DNA from: Mytilus californianus
Taxonomy: Eukaryota > Mollusca > Bivalvia > Mytilida > Mytilidae
Assembly (NCBI RefSeq): GCF_021869535.1
Contig: NW_026262668.1
Coordinates: 10,834,348 to 10,898,347, forward strand
DNA: 64,000 nucleotides
Direction of reading: 5' to 3'
Of this stretch, positions 53,901 to 60,623 are shown one piece after another. Each line of letters opens with the position of its first letter. Within the stretch, counting starts at the first letter, position 1. The notes below the pieces were generated by a model, which was not told the origin of the DNA, made no database searches, and saw only the letters and a program-made list of their open reading frames with translations. A program made the translations under genes and the position numbers.

Positions 53901-54381
53901 ATCCAATGAAAAAAACTCACGGGAAAATGGCCCTACCTCTTTAAAATTTTGTTGAATTGATTCAATTGCTTTTGATACTGTTTTAATTGACTACATGTAA
54001 CTATTTGTTTGTGACATCAGGTACTGTCTGGTGAATTCATATTGTACACATTTTAATAAAATTTTATCAAGAGAAAAAGTAGTCCATCTAATGTATCAAT
54101 AGCCTGTCAACTATGAGGTTGCGAGTTCGAACCATTATAGTAATGAAAGTGGCGTTAAACACCAACAATCAATCATCAATTAAAACAACATCCCTATTTT
54201 TATCTTGAAAAAGTTTTTTTTCGGTTTTTTTTTCCGATGAGATGGGAGGGTTGATTTATTTTGTTTATGTGTGTTTTGTTTAGTTTTTGAGTTTGGTTCT
54301 ATTGTTTTGCACTGACTGTACTATTGATATTAGATAACACATACCTGTGATTACTATGATCTTTTCTTTCCAGTTCGTCAT
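26817..54381 (-). CDS. Classical short-chain dehydrogenase/reductase, complete, nine exons
   Basis: Exons in gene order are 54345-54381, 49439-49578, 48233-48325, 45699-45837, 33747-33787, 31066-31135, 29809-29845, 28238-28310 and 26817-26993. All introns are GT-AG, and the 807 bases keep one frame to give 268 residues. It is a FabG-like NAD(P)(H)-dependent oxidoreductase. Motifs: TGASSGIG (12-19) for cofactor, Arg38 after strand 2 (suggests NADP), D66-I-T, NNAG (92-95), Asn117, Ser144, Tyr157-x3-Lys161, PG (187-188) and a C-terminal 'GQILYVDGA' strand. The Ser-Tyr spacing of 13 equals that of E. coli FabG. No transmembrane helix is evident. Start chosen for its ACCATGA context and because MTNWKEKIIVITG fits family N-termini; an in-frame upstream ATG at 54523 would add 48 residues. 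The substrate cannot be told. A second copy of coding exon 1 lies at 59795-59831. Confidence 0.9.
27000..28230. other. SDR intron 8, no recognised content
   Basis: 1.24-kb AT-rich intron with no repeat I could name. Confidence 0.5.
28238..28310 (-). CDS. SDR exon 8 (PG motif)
   Basis: 73 bases encode PGAIVSKITRRVESGYQSDE and DYQK, the substrate loop after the PG motif. Acceptor CCTATTTAG, donor AAAG|GTACCT. Confidence 0.9.
28445..29170 (-). mobile_element. Retroelement remnant, coding end plus tail (family A)
   Basis: Minus-strand pieces read NKREDFNFPIL and, after a frameshift, LERYSRACISYHDFFERV and HHDLVDRYAISASQMTTDMF. They align with the copy at 19398-19765. 28445-28740 is the same tail, with 'cacccgtcgtgttacac'. 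It lies in SDR intron 7, in the same sense as the gene. Confidence 0.75.
29809..29845 (-). CDS. SDR exon 7 (37-bp exon)
   Basis: Encodes E(split)LAPFGVRVNTV and two bases of a Ser codon: the strand that follows the active-site helix. Acceptor TTTATTTCAG, donor TTAG|GTAAGT. A plus-strand 80-residue frame covers this exon and is not real. Confidence 0.9.
29870..30055 (-). mobile_element. Highly decayed family A fragment
   Basis: Minus-strand reading gives KLLN-stop-EFLNGNVESHLF, aligning with KLLNQEFQMGKLKSSL of the 19-kb copy; the nucleotide order also follows that copy. Old and disrupted. Confidence 0.4.
30340..30630. mobile_element. Bivalve-type GTCCGTTCG element
   Basis: The body from 'tttttcggtctgtgcgtccg' through 'gaaacttagtacacatgttc' to 'tccgtgtactatggacac' is also at 53255-53570 and 58705-59020. 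This copy has inverted 9-mers ATGCCCCAC (30340-30348) and GTGGGGCAT (30594-30602) near its ends. Non-coding; sits in SDR intron 6. Confidence 0.8.
30945..31015. repeat. Repeat C fragment beside SDR exon 6
   Basis: 'aaggagatttggtatgatcg' and 'ccaatgagacaacaatccac' mark the head of repeat C, ending 50 bases from the exon 6 donor. Confidence 0.7.
31066..31135 (-). CDS. SDR exon 6 (YxxxK)
   Basis: 70 bases encode MGELPVYCMSKAAIDMF and TQCLAL plus one base. Tyr157 and Lys161 form YCMSK. Acceptor TTTTTACAG, donor TTAG|GTCAGT. Confidence 0.92.
31565..32240. repeat. Dispersed repeat B, diverged copy
   Basis: 'cgacttggtacaggcatttt' and 'gcaaaacctcccacttgta' match 25800-25890. The right part (31950-32240) has a 75-residue frame with no support as a gene. 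Confidence 0.6.
32330..32600 (-). mobile_element. Family A retroelement remnant, RT C-terminal block
   Basis: Minus-strand reading gives LDIYLEFDNSGHLSTRIYNK, then RDDFNCHHLSSNIPTSP and, after shifts, LAAVTQTL. It corresponds to DNEGRLKTKLYDKRDDFSFP..SNIP at 19.7 kb. SDR intron 5. Confidence 0.65.
33140..33700. repeat. Repeat of 'gagacgcacgtctggcgt' type joined to inverted repeat B
   Basis: 33140-33330 matches the 25-kb piece ('gtcactggatgg', 'gacgagacgcacgtctggcg'). 33340-33700 is repeat B inverted ('aaagcgggaggtttggcatg', 'tgtaccaagtcagg', 'ttagtttgtaacccggattt'). The array ends 45 bases before SDR exon 5. Confidence 0.78.
33747..33787 (-). CDS. SDR exon 5 (41-bp exon, catalytic Ser)
   Basis: Encodes GNIVFVSSICGSRP with the catalytic Ser144 before ICG. 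Acceptor TTCTACAG, donor CCG|GTAAGT. It is 11.9 kb from exon 4 and too short to be noticed as an open frame. Confidence 0.9.
34190..34460. repeat. Dispersed repeat C copy
   Basis: 'atgaaatgtgatgtgatttc', 'caatgagacaactctctaca', 'caacaatgagcaaaactc' and 'caactgcattacaggcttct'-type blocks align with 50640-50900. Confidence 0.75.
35695..36430 (+). repeat. Dispersed repeat D, longest copy
   Basis: About 730 bp from 'ttgagaatggaaatggggaa' past 'gctcctgacttgggacaggc' and 'cccgtgtcatgccaaca'. Its first 500 bp match 13430-13945 inverted and its first 150 match 2165-2330. The element is non-coding here. Confidence 0.8.
36958..36983 (+). other. G-quadruplex-forming motif
   Basis: G9-AAA-G6-T-G3-T-G3 satisfies the four-tract G3+ rule with loops of 1-3 bases. 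It is in SDR intron 4, on the strand opposite to the SDR coding strand. Confidence 0.8.
37000..39620. other. SDR intron 4 interior, no confirmed gene
   Basis: AT-rich. Contains the small secreted-peptide-like frame at 38428 (listed separately) and a 62-residue frame at 38841-39029 without support. 39300-39500 has repeated 'gatgcctttgtgaaac' style pieces. Confidence 0.4.
38428..38598 (+). CDS. Possible small secreted peptide frame
   Basis: ATG 38428 opens 56 codons that begin with a signal-peptide-like stretch (MQLLISCLKILLLLINLHEI, then FATV) followed by a polar region rich in Asn, Ser and His, with no further cysteine. No homology recognised and no codon or splice support; AT-rich DNA makes such hydrophobic frames by chance. 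Confidence 0.15.
   Translation: MQLLISCLKILLLLINLHEIFATVRSENSNQSIISPLNLQHYNNFRHYPIIVKKFV
39625..40185. repeat. 19-bp minisatellite, about 29 units
   Basis: The consensus is 'cagagtggtgatagatata', with gtggtag, ttgatag and 18/20-base variants. The 188-residue minus-strand frame across it is purely periodic (ISITTLYIYHHSVYL type) and not a gene. Confidence 0.95.
40200..41270. other. SDR intron 4, no recognised content
   Basis: Single-copy-looking AT-rich DNA; a 101-residue minus frame at 40498-40803 has no recognisable feature. Confidence 0.4.
41275..41770. repeat. Repeat C fragment followed by one family E unit
   Basis: 41275-41345 has 'agcagatgtggattgatttc' plus 'caatgagataac' (repeat C head). 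41460-41760 has 'aaggtcaaggtcagatgaac', 'acaccaaatataggtg' and 'gacagacatgtacacc' as at 6900-7400. Confidence 0.6.
41850..41950. repeat. GATAATCC-rich short repeat
   Basis: Three to four direct copies of 'tgagataatcctagtttatc'. A related cluster ('gaaataatccgggattatct') is at 34880-35030. Confidence 0.6.
43140..44635 (+). pseudogene. XXYLT1: XXYLT1-like xyloside xylosyltransferase pseudogene, copy 1
   Basis: Two exon-like blocks. 43140-43271 reads KFETSVFSMIKCS, then after one extra base LNIYIIADSSNYILTEKR, ending at a GTAAGT donor. 44002-44635 follows a TTTCAG acceptor and reads through the DxD motif (KIILLDCDIKLNNDI), IIGIARENQPAYRH, GEPPPDGITGFN and GVMLLNLDKMRKSNIY. Intact enzymes add alpha-1,3-xylose to O-glucose-linked xylose on EGF repeats in the ER. 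Breaks: a four-residue insertion after GFN, loss of the block that normally carries the G-D-Q-D-F motif, a frameshift near 44445, and TAG at 44489-44491 where family members have Trp. After it the match resumes (NRPLCTVYRDKF, YFNYEGHINIYYGNC) to TAA. The retained intron argues against a retrocopy. It lies antisense inside SDR intron 4. Confidence 0.85.
45185..45260. repeat. Inverted 'gacgcgcgtctggcgta' repeat fragment
   Basis: 'tacgccagacgcgcattttg' and 'actcatcagtgacgctcg' are the reverse of the 33.2-kb repeat; a near-identical piece is at 46375-46435. Confidence 0.7.
45699..45837 (-). CDS. SDR exon 4 (NNAG and catalytic Asn)
   Basis: Encodes VNNAGMVHFL, then EMFDTNVKAQFMLTKAAMEY and LKQTK plus one base. 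Asn117 sits in 'DTNVKA', the helix-4 catalytic Asn. Donor AAAG|GTAGTA is less canonical than the others. Confidence 0.92.
46440..47330. other. SDR intron 3, mostly unrecognised, with a family A tail scrap
   Basis: 46970-47035 ('ccatggcattgtcagttcga', 'ctgagtatcttccgcctctc') resembles the family A 3' tail in plus sense. The rest shows nothing I can name. Confidence 0.45.
47330..47808 (+). pseudogene. XXYLT1: XXYLT1-like pseudogene, copy 2 (more decayed)
   Basis: Pieces in order: EFSDTNVIFIASANQLASY, KDGITGCNAGI, after a frameshift LDLDKIRLSNLYDF, GNLAHQNFF (the G-D-Q-D-F region lost from copy 1), LFYILPCS-stop (again a stop at the Trp position), and LNCEGHIDIFHCNCDTKVPK ending in TAA. Several frameshifts and stops exclude function. 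It is 2.7 kb from copy 1, same strand, in SDR intron 3. Confidence 0.8.
47815..48230. other. SDR intron 3, no recognised content
   Basis: AT-rich DNA between pseudogene copy 2 and exon 3. Nothing recognised. Confidence 0.5.
48233..48325 (-). CDS. SDR exon 3
   Basis: 93 bases in phase 0 encode IGSVVGDITDKADQ and then AIEKYGKIDVL, i.e. strand 3 with the D-I-T adenine contact and strand 4. Acceptor TTTTCAG, donor CTC|GTAAGT. Confidence 0.92.
48330..49430. other. SDR intron 2, no recognised content
   Basis: 1.1-kb intron; a 61-residue frame at 48524-48709 is unsupported. Confidence 0.5.
49439..49578 (-). CDS. SDR exon 2 (cofactor-binding)
   Basis: Completes the TGASSGIG loop and encodes ALHFAKLGAKLFITGRN, then QCVQLGLPSDN. 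Acceptor CTTGTAG, donor AAT|GTAAGT. Ends in phase 0 at residue 59. Confidence 0.92.
50640..51090. repeat. Dispersed repeat C, longest copy (and 56090-56540)
   Basis: Blocks 'aagttatggtatgcttgcaa', 'atgagacaactttccacca', 'caccgtacggcctacaacaa', 'tgagcaaaaccctataccgc' and 'cttggacagtggcacaacag'. The 61-residue frame inside is repeat sequence. Confidence 0.8.
51740..51830 (+). repeat. Family A tail scrap (and 57190-57280)
   Basis: 'cttggcattttcagtttgtt' and 'ctctggtatctttcgcctct' match the end of the family A tail in plus sense. Confidence 0.55.
52405..52505 (+). repeat. tRNA-like SINE head (and 57855-57955)
   Basis: 'gtcgccgtgtctccgtcggt' plus 'agcgctt' looks like an A box region, and 'ggggttcaaatctcacg', about 50 bases later, like a B box. 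The arms do not form a convincing tRNA cloverleaf, so a tRNA-derived SINE or degraded tRNA is more likely than a gene. Confidence 0.4.
53255..53570. mobile_element. Bivalve-type GTCCGTTCG element (left duplicate)
   Basis: Matches 30340-30630 over about 280 bp, from 'tttttcggtatgtgcgtccg' to 'ggggcatccgtgtactacgg'. Copied again at 58705-59020 by the tandem duplication. Confidence 0.8.
54085..54185 (+). repeat. tRNA-derived SINE fragment (and 59535-59635)
   Basis: 'gaggttgcgagttcgaacca' is a good B box, followed by 'gtggcgttaaacaccaacaa' and a 'tcaatcatcaat' tail, the typical 3' part of molluscan tRNA-derived SINEs. It sits 160 bases from the exon 1 donor. Confidence 0.6.
54345..54381 (-). CDS. 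SDR exon 1 (proximal copy)
   Basis: Encodes MTNWKEKIIVIT plus the first base of a Gly codon; donor ACAG|GTATGT. Upstream on the minus strand the frame stays open to an ATG at 54523. A possible acceptor (TTTCCTTTCAG, exon from 54462) and donor (ATCCT|GTAAGAAC near 54568) hint at a 5'-UTR intron. Confidence 0.85.
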
Positions 54382-57300
54382 GGTGAAATTACTGAGAACT
54401 GACAACAAGTTCTGTATCAATTTAACAACGGAAGTGATACTGGCACAAGGATAATAGTTACGCTGAAAGGAAACACTAACAGAAACGGTTAAAAACAAGT
54501 CTTTACGCGACAAAAAATAATGCATTATTTCCGGTTGAAAGTGAAAGTAAGCTAAGATCAGTTCTTACAGGATAAAACTCCTTATTATTGTTGGCATCTA
54601 CTATATGAATATGAGTTTCCCTTAATGTTAATGATTAAACTATGTTAATAGACATTGTAATGACAGTGTCAAAAAGGAAAGAAAAATAATAAAGTAGCGA
54701 AATGGATTTTGGTTACCTCTGGTCATCTTATACATATCACCTTATACATCCGGAGGATGACTTCAGGTGAGCACATCGGCAGCACGTTATTTTTATAAAC
54801 AGAAACTTTACATATAATAGTGCTTCATTAAGCAAACATTACAAGGGATAATCAACAGAAACAAACTTCATGCAATTTAATCGAAAATATTACAACTTAC
54901 AAGAGTCGAACATCATTGATGAGATTAATCAGTAGATAACAAGCTATCTTTAAATAGCTATATATTCCACAGTGTAAACAAAGAAAATGGCGGTGAATTA
55001 TGAAAACCGGTAACTGTTATCTGAATTAAAAAAATCTATATACCTTACCATCAGCACCTTATAAGAAGGAGCAAAAGACAAACAATAAAATATTAATACC
55101 ATTTGAAAACATAGACTTAACTATATATCGAGAAGCCGCATACTGTACCGTATTTGTTGTTTGCAATGCATAGAACCATTTTTGTTTTCTGACACTATAA
55201 GTTAATGAATAAGGTTACTACAGCGCTATGCCAGTCGAAAATATAAAGCTGCAGATTAAGAATGGTGATGTTAAGCATGCATAAAGATACGATTCAACAA
55301 ATCTGTGGAAAAGGTTAATGCTAATTGCTGATAGCATTACAAAATTGGTATTGTTAAGTGAAGTAGCGGCCAGGGACAGACATCTTAACGAAAGTAAGTA
55401 CATTCCGGAAATCTCAAGACCAGGATGACATTACAATTCTTGCATTTGTTTTCACTATCATTTAATCCACCTTTCAAGTTACTTGAAAAAAAAATATATT
55501 GACTTTTACCAGGAAGGATAAAGGTACAATGTACGGAAAGACTAAGGATTGTTTGGGCTATTCAAGGCTTTGATTTCGTATTATTACCTAATTGGTACTA
55601 CTGGCCATATTCGGCATACACCAAAAAAGAATCTTCTTATTTGATAAAACATCCAGATAGACTTTGCTGAATTTATTCACGTAGACCACAAATTTATTTT
55701 TATTCATTTACAACTTATAGACGCATTTTGTTCTTTATGCCATTGGGTTGTTGGTCTTATTGAGGTAAACCATTATCTCCGTATATTTAGATGTAAAAGA
55801 TTAACCATACCTTTGAAATTTGCTAAAGAAAAAAAATTACACATATCTTATTTTCACTACATCTTGATGGAAGATATCCTGCTACCATTTAAAAATAGGG
55901 TTATATAGGGTACAACCTGGGGAAGGGAGTTGTGGTGGGCTTCAGTCCAAGTTCGAAATTTTTAGAAGAAAAATAGAAGGGATTCTCCTCTGGTTCCGCC
56001 ACAGGTTTCCTCTTGCAGACATGTTTTCAACCGATATGAACGACAACTTAAAATAAAGACATTTTATGAAGGAGCTTCTAAAATTTCATTATTCAATAGA
56101 AAAATAAAAAAGTTATGGTATGCTTGCAAATGAGACAACTTTCCATCAGAGATTAAATAATTGACGCAGCAGTTATCAAATATAGGTCACCGTACGGCCT
56201 ACAACAATGAGCAAAACCCTATACCGCATAGCAAGCTATAAAAGAAAACTAACGGCCTGAAATTTGTAGAAAGCAATAAACGAAAAACAAATATATACAG
56301 CAACAAAAGAAAACCACTAAATTACAGCCAACTGACTTGGAACAGACACACACAGATTGTGGCGGTGTTACATGCAGTGGCGGGCGCCCAAAAACACCCC
56401 CAACCTTGGACAGTGGCACAACAGCAAGACATCAGAACAAACTATAAACATCAGTTGAACAGAGTTTGTTCAAAAATGGTTAGTCTCAGAAAAGCAAGTG
56501 AAAATGTCATTTCTGTTAAGAATCGATGGAGACCTATGCAGTAATACAGTCATCATAAAGTCTAATCGATCAGCACAACAAAAGAAATCCTAGTGCTTTG
56601 ACGATTTAAAGATTTGGCCTAGTTATTTCAGAGAAGAAGACTATATAAAAGTTGACCGTGAAAGGTCAGACCCAACAATTAACTATATTCACAACGATTT
56701 TCGTCTAATCGGAATAAAATCACCAATTTTATAATGGACCTTCATACATTAATCTGGCCGTTTTCGTGCAGACTGAAAAAGAAATTACAGAGACGAAAGT
56801 GAAAACTGTATTTAACGAGAATGTGGTGGCATCTATGCCGCTAGGTATATACAACTCAACCACCGAAAATTAGGGATCTTTGTAGAGGTTTTCGTCGTGA
56901 TTTCTTAAAATGATACTCATTAGATGACAAAAAATGGCGATGATGTCTTCAAAAGTAGCGCGGCTGGTACTTTGGCGGTACTAACTACAAACTGCACGTT
57001 TGGTCTTTGGTGGATAACTGTCGCATTGACAATCATATCAAATCTCCCTATTTTTAAGTAACTGAATCAAGATTTGTTCAATAATTGTCGCCTTCAACTG
57101 CTCACAGTTACTTGCTGTTTCAAGTGATGCCCAAGACATATGTGCCAACTATGCTCCGTAACTGCTTCCGTTTAAAACATCATTTAAACACATGTGTTTT
57201 GTTATTTTCCTTGGCATTTTCAGTTTGTTTTTCGACTTATGAGTTTGAATATCCCTCTGGTATCTTTCGCCTCTTTTTAAAAGGGACCCACAGTGGCACA

Positions 57301-58704
57301 GTGGTCTAAGTAGTTCATCAGAGATTTTTTTATTAGAAAAATATTTTATATCAGACAATCCTGTTATTAAAGTAATAGATAACCATGCATAAATATGGCA
57401 ATAGTTTAAGACTATACTAGTTGATATGTAATAGAATTAACAAAGAGGTAGGGCCAATTTCCGCTGAATTTTTTTCACAGAAAGGCCAATTTCAAAAAGT
57501 GCTGAAAGAATAAAATTTACGATAAAAACATGAAATAAAAATGTTTTTTGGTCAATATCTCGATTTTTATGTATTATCTTATGTCTGGAAAATAGTTAAT
57601 TTAACCTCCAAATAGGGATAAAAGTCAAATATGCAGAATTTACCGTGTTTTTTGGTTGGAAAAACAGGGAATCCCCCTTGCAGGACATTTCAAACCAAAA
57701 CAAAGTTATGTTTTTTGTTGTTGTTGTAATTTATACAACTTTTCCCCTCAAAAATGAAATTGGTTTAGTGTGTCCTTAATACCTAAAAAACAACTTTTTT
57801 AATGAAAAGTTGAACATCACTAAATTTTACCTATATAGGTGCTTAATATCGACTTTGTTGGCAAGAGTCGCCGTGTCTCCGTCGGTAGCGCTTAAAACTG
57901 TAAGTAATGGATTGTTTTTAAGATGGGGTTCAAATCTCACGCTAATTTTTCTCATTTTTTATGTTTGAAATATTAAAATGTTATGTTTCTATCACATTTT
58001 TTCGGATGTTTCTTTAATTCAAAGAGTCACACTGAAGTAGGTGCTTGTACATAACCAATAACACGAGAATTGATTATATAGCAATGAAGCCCAAATGTTG
58101 TGTGTGTTATACACATAACAAAAAAAAGGCCTAAGCAGAAAAATTTTAAAACAACAAAAATATTTTTTTCTAAATCTTGAACGTTTTAGAAAATGGTATG
58201 ATATTTAACAAATGCAGACAGTTATTTTATCGCCAATCCACCAACTGTGTAGATACTAGTACTGGTATTGTTACATTGTACCACCGTCCCTACACCGGAA
58301 CCTAAGTCATCAGGAAATGAAACAACATCACAGAAAAAATCAATTACACTACCAATCGTGACTGTAGGTATAACATCAAGAAAGTGTTGAATCTGTATCA
58401 CAACAAAGGGTCGATCCATTTGGTACAATGACATGCAGAAAATACCAGATTACATGTGTTTGTTACGCAAGCCGTTCTAGTACCAACTGGTGTAAGCTGT
58501 TATCCGGTTTAAATAGACGGTAAACCTTAAAACCTGGAACAGTGTATAGATATGGATACATCCATATTGAGGAAAACAACATCCCAGTTAAATGCGTCCG
58601 ATATTTTTTGGCTTCTTGGCATTAAAACAGAGACCGATCTTGAATTAGATTAGCAGATTTATATCAGATAATTAAATTATTAAATGTTTCTTGTATTTAT
58701 ATTT

Positions 58705-59020
58705 AACCCCCTTTTTAGGTGTAACTCAGGGGTATTTAGTTTTTCGGTATGTGCGTCCGTCCGTTCGTTCGTTTGTCCGTCCTTCCATCCGTCCCTTCGT
58801 TCGTCCGTCTGTCCCGTTTCAGGTTAAAGAGTTTGGTCAAGGTAATTTTTGATGAATTCGAAGTCCAACCAACTTGAAACTTAGTACACATGATCCCTAT
58901 GATATGATCCTTCTCGTTTCAATGCTAAATTACAGTTTTTATCCCAATTTCATAGTTCACTTAACATAGAAAATGATAGTACGAGTGGGGCATCCGTGTA
59001 CTACGGATACATTCTTGTTT
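58705..59020. mobile_element. Bivalve-type GTCCGTTCG element (right duplicate)
   Basis: The 5,450-base-offset copy of 53255-53570; I see no difference from it. Confidence 0.8.
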
Positions 59021-59794
59021 AATATTTTGTTAGTTTTAAGTTAAAAAAAGTTGTGAAATACATGTACGCTACAAATCACCTACCAACATTAACACGCTAA
59101 CTGAAGCACCATGTTTTTTTAAATACAAAACTAATTTTGAATATCTATTAGTTGATAATTCATATTTTAATGCTCCTCAGGGGCATTTACAAACAAAATA
59201 ACGTTTTTGATAACAAAACAAAAACAATAGTCTTGGCCTTGATTATTGTAGGATTACCTGTTCAAGGTATGAAAATAGATGATGTGACGTGTTTTAATAT
59301 ACTATAATAAGAATTTATCGGGTTATTTAAAATCATGATTTACCTAGCTAATCCAATGAAAAAAACTCACGGGAAAATGGCCCTACCTCTTTAAAATTTT
59401 GTTGAATTGATTCAATTGCTTTTGATACTGTTTTAATTGACTACATGTAACTATTTGTTTGTGACATCAGGTACTGTCTGGTGAATTCATATTGTACACA
59501 TTTTAATAAAATTTTATCAAGAGAAAAAGTAGTCCATCTAATGTATCAATAGCCTGTCAACTATGAGGTTGCGAGTTCGAACCATTATAGTAATGAAAGT
59601 GGCGTTAAACACCAACAATCAATCATCAATTAAAACAACATCCCTATTTTTATCTTGAAAAAGTTTTTTTTCGGTTTTTTTTTCCGATGAGATGGGAGGG
59701 TTGATTTATTTTGTTTATGTGTGTTTTGTTTAGTTTTTGAGTTTGGTTCTATTGTTTTGCACTGACTGTACTATTGATATTAGATAACACATAC

Positions 59795-59831
59795 CTGTGA
59801 TTACTATGATCTTTTCTTTCCAGTTCGTCAT
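59795..59831 (-). CDS. Duplicate SDR exon 1 (distal copy)
   Basis: Identical to 54345-54381 with the same GTATGT donor. Using it would give the same protein from an upstream start site, with a 10.2-kb first intron that skips the proximal copy. In the upstream in-frame extension two residues differ (Lys/Arg and Asn/Lys). Confidence 0.6.
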
Positions 59832-60623
59832 GGTGAAATTACTGAGAACTGACAACAATTTCTGTATCAATTTAACAACGGAAGTGATACTGGCACAAGG
59901 ATAATAGTTACGCTGAAAGGAAACACTAACAGAAACGGTTAAAAACAAGTCTCTACGCGACAAAAAATAATGCATTATTTCCGGTTGAAAGTGAAAGTAA
60001 GCTAAGATCAGTTCTTACAGGATAAAACTCCTTATTATTGTTGGCATCTACTATATGAATATGAGTTTCCCTTAATGTTAATGATTAAACTATGTTAATA
60101 GACATTGTAATGACAGTGTCAAACAGGAAAGAAAAATAATAAAGTAGCGAAATGGATTTTGGTTACCTCTGGTCATCTTATACATATCACCTTATACATC
60201 CGGAGGATGACTTCAGGTGAGCACATCGGCAGCACGTTATTTTTATAAACAGAAACTTTACATATAATAGTGCTTCATTAAGCAAACATTACAAGGGATA
60301 ATCAACAGAAACAAACTTCATGCAATTTAATCGAAAATATTACAACTTACAAGAGTCGAACATCATTGATGAGATTAATCAGTAGATAACAAGCTATCTT
60401 TAAATAGCTATATATTCCACAGTGTAAACAAAGAAAATGGCGGTGAATTATGAAAACCGGTAACTGTTATCTGAATTAAAAAAATCTATATACCTTACCA
60501 TCAGCACCTTATAAGAAGGAGCAAAAGACAAACAATAAAATATTAATACCATTTGAAAACATAGACTTAACTATATATCGAGAAGCCGCATACTGTACCG
60601 TATTTATCACATCTCGTGAAAGA

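Larger units (their letters stand above)
49703..55152. repeat. 5,450-bp tandem duplication, left copy
   Basis: The segment from 'tttgttgtttgcaatgcata' to 'catactgtaccgta' recurs immediately as 55153-60602 at a constant 5,450-base offset. By eye I count about ten substitutions and four one-base homopolymer indels (near 0.3%). TTT occurs at both original ends, a 3-base microhomology at the joint. Contents: repeat C, a 52.4-kb tRNA-like sequence, the GTCCGTTCG element, a SINE-like tail, SDR exon 1 and its 5' flank. Confidence 0.93.
55153..60602. repeat. 5,450-bp tandem duplication, right copy
   Basis: Second copy. It ends at 60602, where the LINE sequence begins. It has its own SDR exon 1 (59795-59831) with the same ATG context and donor, so transcripts starting here could splice to exon 2 at 49578. 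Confidence 0.93.
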
